This document shows positions 60,131 to 64,000 of a stretch of 64,000 bases of DNA, in pieces. The notes under the pieces are model-generated. The model did not search any database and was not told the DNA's origin. It was given only the letters and a program-made list of their open reading frames with translations. Positions within the stretch are counted from its first letter, which is position 1. Each line of letters begins with the position of its first letter. Made by a program: the position numbers and the translations under genes. The stretch is from Tetrapyrgos nigripes. Taxonomy: Eukaryota; Basidiomycota; Agaricomycetes; Agaricales; Campanellaceae. The DNA lies in contig JAACJM010000122.1 of the NCBI GenBank assembly GCA_013368315.1, positions 124,001-188,000 of the forward strand, in the 5' to 3' direction.

Positions 60131-60225
60131 GAGATCTCCAGCGAGATTCAAACTCCGCTCAGCAGTGACGGCAGCTCCACTCGGTTGGACACTCCCTCTC
60201 CTCCCTTCGGTCGGAGTCAGGGACG
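60131..60225. repeat. R4 duplicated block, copy 1
   Basis: GAGATCTCCAGCGAGATTCA ... GACGGCAGCTCCACTCGGTT ... CTTCGGTCGGAGTCAGGGAC, about 95% identical to 60990-61083, same orientation. On the minus strand both can be read as PTEGRRGSVQPSGAAVTA(D/E)R then LNLAGDL inside longer frames, but there is no sign that this is a protein. Confidence 0.7.
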
Positions 60226-60989
60226 GCGCACAGGTGCGCCACCTCCGACTCCAGATAAGTAGTTTAGGCAGACTCATACTATTCACAGATATGTTATATA
60301 ACAAAGTAGTTGTACAGACATTCATCACAGAAATAAGTATTGTTACAGGTTTACGAGAAGCAGAAGATAGATGAGGAAGAGAAACGAGTAGTGTTACAAG
60401 TTTACAATTACAAGTCAACAACCTTGGGGGAAAAAATGAAAAACAGAATGACAAAGTTAACTAAGTAGGTGAAGAGAAGCAGTGATTCGGTATTACTGAT
60501 AGAGAAATTGTCAACAACAAATCTAGCAATCTGTTCAGCTTGCAAATGTTTCGGCTGTTTATTGGGTGCATAGCGATCGATTCGACGTTGTATTTGACAA
60601 AGGTCCAGAACAGGCAGTCGTTCCAAATGTTGCGACAAACTCTCAGTTGGAAGAGAAACAAAGATAGCATCAGCATCAGCAGCTTGACGAAGGTAATCAA
60701 CGAGTGTCATGGTCTGAGATGGGGCGGATTGGTATATATATATCTATTTTTTTTTTCCAATTAGAACGCTATGGAACCGCGGAGAACAACGAAGAATTAG
60801 GAACAAGTCACATGAAAGCTGTTCCCGCGGATTTTATTAATATCAATCATCAAGAACTGCGCGTACGGCCTGGTATATACCTGACTGAAGCGTGAAATAG
60901 TTCACCATGAGCAGCAAATACATAGCGTGAAAGAAGGCAACGACAAGTTCTCGCTGTTGCACAGGTAGAAGAATAAATGACATCATCCG
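60226..60989. other. Spacer between R4 copies
   Basis: About 760 bases with no gene recognised. It includes a minus-strand frame (60408-60710) reading LVDYLRQAADADAIFVSLPT then ESLSQHLERLPVLDLCQIQR that looks more protein-like than its surroundings but has no recognisable relatives. Confidence 0.35.
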
Positions 60990-61083
60990 GAGATCTCCAG
61001 CGAGATTCAAAATCCGATCGGCAGTGACGGCAGCTCCACTCGGTTGGACACTCCCTCTCCTCCCTTCGGTCGGAGTCGGGGAC
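60990..61083. repeat. R4 duplicated block, copy 2
   Basis: Partner of 60131-60225. Differences include ACTCCGCTCAG against AATCCGATCGG and AGTCAGGG against AGTCGGGG. Similarity stretches a little upstream (TGACATC). Confidence 0.7.
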
Positions 61084-61314
61084 GTCATTGTGAAGAATTA
61101 CAGTTGCATAATGATTTCGGATTGCCTGAAGTGCGCAACGCCATCCACATGGCGAAGCGAACCATCATCAAGATGTGCATTTGATACATTCTTTTTGCTT
61201 TGCGGTCGCTTTGCTCTGTGTTGCTATTAATATCTCTCTTTCGCTATTGTACTCTGCATGTATTTAGATGTATATAGTTGTGCTATTGGTATTCATTTTG
61301 GTCTTTGTATTCAG

Positions 61315-61498
61315 CATAGCAACGAATATCATATTCGTAAGATCTATCTATGTACAACTTGTAGATAAACCCTAATTACTTGGGCCCTCTGTACTTGGGC
61401 CCTTTAGGTTTGAACACCGGACGACTTGAAATGTCGGCTCCGTATTGGCTTCCCGTGAGGAAGCCTGGTGCAGGCTTCCCATGAGCTTGCCTCCAGTG
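61315..61498 (+). repeat. R3 repeat, direct copy
   Basis: CATAGCAACGAATATCATAT ... CTAATTACTTGGGCCCTCTG ... GTGCAGGCTTCCCATGAGCT; pairs with 45407-45590 in opposite orientation. CATGAGCTTGCCTCCAGTG is shared exactly at one edge. Confidence 0.75.
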
Positions 61499-62560
61499 AG
61501 AGGATTATGGAAAGGACAGTGAAAAGTTTTCCGTGGCTGTGCTTGGTCTAGACCCTTTTACCCCGTCTTCTTCAATTCTTCAGTTAAACTCTTCCTCAGG
61601 CTTCTCCTTGTCGTTGCTCTCCTACATCGCTATAACAATGCTGGGAGACAGCTAGTCTCAGTCGTTGTGAGTAATTCTTTCGACCTGACTTTTCAACCAC
61701 TTGGTCTTATGACGCGAAAGATCCAGAACACCTGTAGGTTTTGTGTAGGTTTCATTCCCGGGGGTGCACAATCGCCTTGTATACCCGTCGGGTTCCGTCA
61801 CTATTACCACAACACGGTCGCCGTCATCAACTTTTAAAAATTGGTCAATGCTGGACTTCAACTACTGGGGTTTGTTCTTGAGAAGCTGTAATCACGAGTC
61901 CTTCCCTGGTGAGTCTGCTAGCTTTCGTTGTTCCCTGAAACTAATTGAGGTTATATCTCTTGCCAGGTACCATTTCTCGTCCCAAACTGGTATAAAGGAC
62001 GGCTATATGGCTTTTGCCAACCTACCTCAAGTTGTGTCACGTCATCGCTTGTCTGTCGTCTATCCTTCCTATAGTACTCTCCGCTTCATGACTCCCGACG
62101 ACTCATGCCGCCAAGACTCACTGAGCAGCAACAGGCTACGCTGGGCATATCCCTTGGGAAAAGGTGTATTAAGGCTTAGTGACCCGTTTAAGACTGCTTC
62201 CTCTTAGAGTTTTCTTGTAGGCCCATGGAAAGTAGATTCTCGCTGCGATAGGAAATGTTCTTTTTTTTTTAATGAAGAGAAGAGATGGTGGGTAGAAGGA
62301 CGGTGATTTTTGAAGCCATTTCCTCTCATTGGAACCGGAACTGGACCTGCAGGCGTCTTCGTGTCTACTATATCCTTGTGAGCATCCTTTCTTGTACGTT
62401 CGCCCTCAAGCGCTAATCTCTCAATTAGATGTATGTTTCATAGGCGTTTCCTGTATTCCGAATCTGTACAATGAATCCATATCTTGCCTTTCAATACTTT
62501 CACCGTTGGCTCAAATGACCATGAAGCATGTTCTTTCTTCAATTGCCAATGCTAGCTCAA
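61499..62560. other. Intergenic upstream of the truncated DUF6606 paralogue
   Basis: About 1 kb. A minus-strand frame at 61658-61861 (VDDGDRVVVIVTEPDGYTRR then LCTPGNETYTKPTGVLDLSR) and a plus-strand frame at 61764-62207 overlap. Neither could be joined to a gene or named. Confidence 0.4.
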
Positions 62561-62898
62561 GTTCCGTGCTGCTTAGACTGTGGGCGTACACTGCACTGCG
62601 CAATGTATAGGTGCGGTCATTTACGACTGCTTCTCTTCTCCCGAGCTGACTTCAATATAACCAGGCTTTCTTGTTCTAGTTCTGTGCTGCTTGGAGTGTG
62701 GGCGTACACTGCACTGCACAATGTATAGGTGCGGTCATTGACGACTGCTTCTCTCCTCCCGGCGAGCTGACTTCAATATAACCAGGCTTTCTTGTTCTAG
62801 TTCTGTGCTGCTTGGAGTGTGGGCGTACACTGCACTGCACAATGTATAGGTGTGATCATTGACGACTGACTTCAATGTAACCAAGCTTTCTTGTTCTA
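62561..62898. repeat. Minisatellite, three units of about 120 bp
   Basis: Units start at 62561, 62679 and 62800, each with GTGCTGCTT, TGTGGGCGTACACTGCACTG and CAATGTATAGGTG. The third is shortened: it lacks the GCTTCTCTCCTCCCGGCGAG part. Units 2 and 3 are closest to each other. Confidence 0.85.
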
Positions 62899-63134
62899 TT
62901 TATGGGCAAGGCTCCACTGTAAGACGGGTATACATTGACGTCCATAAATGGACTAATGTCCTTCCTCACCGGCTACCACTCTTCCGTCTAGGGCTCAAAA
63001 GCTTCTCGTGAACGACATCAAACCTTCTGTCAAAACACTCATCCTTTGTCTTCCCTTTTGGAACTCCTAATTCAAATTGGACCTACAAGTTGCCTTTCGC
63101 AACGTGTCCTCGTGGTTCCTTCCTTTCTACCACC

Positions 63135-64000
63135 ATGTCCGACTCGTCGACATTGCATTATGTCGTTCATCATGTCTTCATGCCTCCCAAATTACCCCAG
63201 AAAGATGATTATACCGCGGCCAGGGAAGAGGCTCTTTGCTCTACCGTGTACAAGTCTGCGGTAAAGTATCTCGACTTTGTTGATGGAGAGCAGGAAAGGG
63301 GACATTGGGCTTCACTTTTGTGTATGCTGGGGCATCTCTCTGAGTCCCAGGCATCGGAGGAGATGGCGGTGGGTGTGATGGAGAGTGCATTTACATCGAT
63401 CAGCGAAGGAGGTGAGGACATGTGACTCTTCTGCGTCACACATACTCAATAGGGCGCTTCTTTCCCAGCTATTCTTGCCTTTCTCATCAGAGCTCAGAAC
63501 GCTGGGGTCGTCTTCACAAGATCTGGCGACCACGTCGTTTTCGAATCATTTGAGGTATCCCCACCCGCCAAAGTCGTCATGGCCGCTCAGGGAAAGCTGG
63601 TCTGCTCGTATCCTGGCCCTGCCATATCCGTTCCTGCCCATCATTTCGAAAATCCTCACTTCATTCACGAGCTTTCATCCTTTCTCGTTCAAATGAACAC
63701 GGATGGTCTGGATTCCATGGCTACAACCAAGAAAGCTGGGTCCACCGTCATTGAAGAACGGGATTCGGCTCATCCTCGGTACATTACTGCCCTCCTTACC
63801 GGTATATTGCATGGAATAGGCACACCGGCCGACGTTGTCCGTATTAGCAAGCGCATTAACGACGACGTCCTCTGGAAGGATGCTAGACTTCCTTGGCGTC
63901 GTTCTATGGCTTGGCTCGTCATTCGGGTTGCTATGCAGACGCGTCTCGTTGGCTCACCCCACTACAAACTGTTCATGCTTCATTTGTTATGTGATATCCT
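63135..64000 (+). CDS. Second DUF6606-type giant protein, 5' part only
   Basis: Paralogue of the gene at 25798-35479, cut by the window edge. Exon 1 is 63135-63411 (277 nt, the same length as exon 1 of the paralogue), intron 63412-63468, and exon 2 from 63469 is open to base 64000. It starts MSDSSTLHYVVHHVFMPPKL; later AILAFLIRAQNAGVVFTRSG, YPGPAISVPAHHFENPHF, KKAGSTVIEERDSAHPRYIT and LPWRRSMAWLVIRVAMQTR track the first gene with roughly half or more of residues identical. CTTTCTACCACCATGTC around the start is identical in both genes. Only DUF6606 is visible, so the helicase-like part and integrity cannot be judged. Confidence 0.88.

Noticed and set aside
61658..61861. Minus-strand frame with VVVIVTEPDGYTRR
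   Set aside because: Looks protein-like for about 60 residues but has no upstream exon in phase and overlaps a longer plus-strand frame; evidence too thin.

Overview
The window is nuclear DNA of a filamentous basidiomycete, most probably an Agaricomycete. Genes are broken by short (50-110 nt) GT-AG introns. The protein families (F-box-like proteins with an N-terminal coiled coil, the giant DUF6606/DUF3638/DUF3645 protein, fungal LtrA, DAL5-type MFS transporter, small CFEM-like secreted protein) and the transposons (Tnp2-type CACTA, Harbinger with a SANT partner, copia, many MITEs) fit that group. No tRNA, rRNA or CRISPR array was found.

Layout. 1-15 kb is gene-bearing: MFS transporter (-), type I membrane protein (-), F-box-like gene (-), a short hypothetical gene (-), LtrA-like membrane protein (+), and a PEP mutase/isocitrate lyase superfamily enzyme (-). 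15.4-24.6 kb is a transposon island without a convincing host gene; it holds a Harbinger-type MITE, a pogo-like TA element, two hAT-type elements and copies of local repeat families. 25.8-35.5 kb is one gene (-) coding for about 3,110 aa. 39-42 kb has an inverted pair of a tiny gene, a MITE and repeats; at 42 kb lies a secreted CFEM-like protein (+). 43.2-45.2 kb is a second F-box-like gene (-). 45.6-49.0 kb is a complete, apparently intact PIF/Harbinger element with convergent SANT and DDE transposase genes and a TTA target duplication. 49-58.5 kb is a nested transposon graveyard (mariner-type fragment, hAT element, CACTA remnant interrupted by another repeat and joined to a copia remnant with one LTR). 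58.5-63 kb holds duplicated non-coding blocks and a minisatellite. From 63.1 kb a diverged paralogue of the giant gene starts (+) and runs off the edge.

No operon-like logic links the host genes. The common themes are transposon load, family duplication (two F-box genes, two DUF6606 genes, two tiny inverted genes) and signs of CpG decay in the old transposons. Three otherwise healthy genes (both F-box genes and LtrA) each need one extra base to keep frame, two of them clearly in homopolymer runs and the third possibly in one. This looks more like under-called homopolymers than gene death.

Exon coordinates were derived by hand from splice consensus and frame agreement. Where the spliced total is a multiple of three this is stated.
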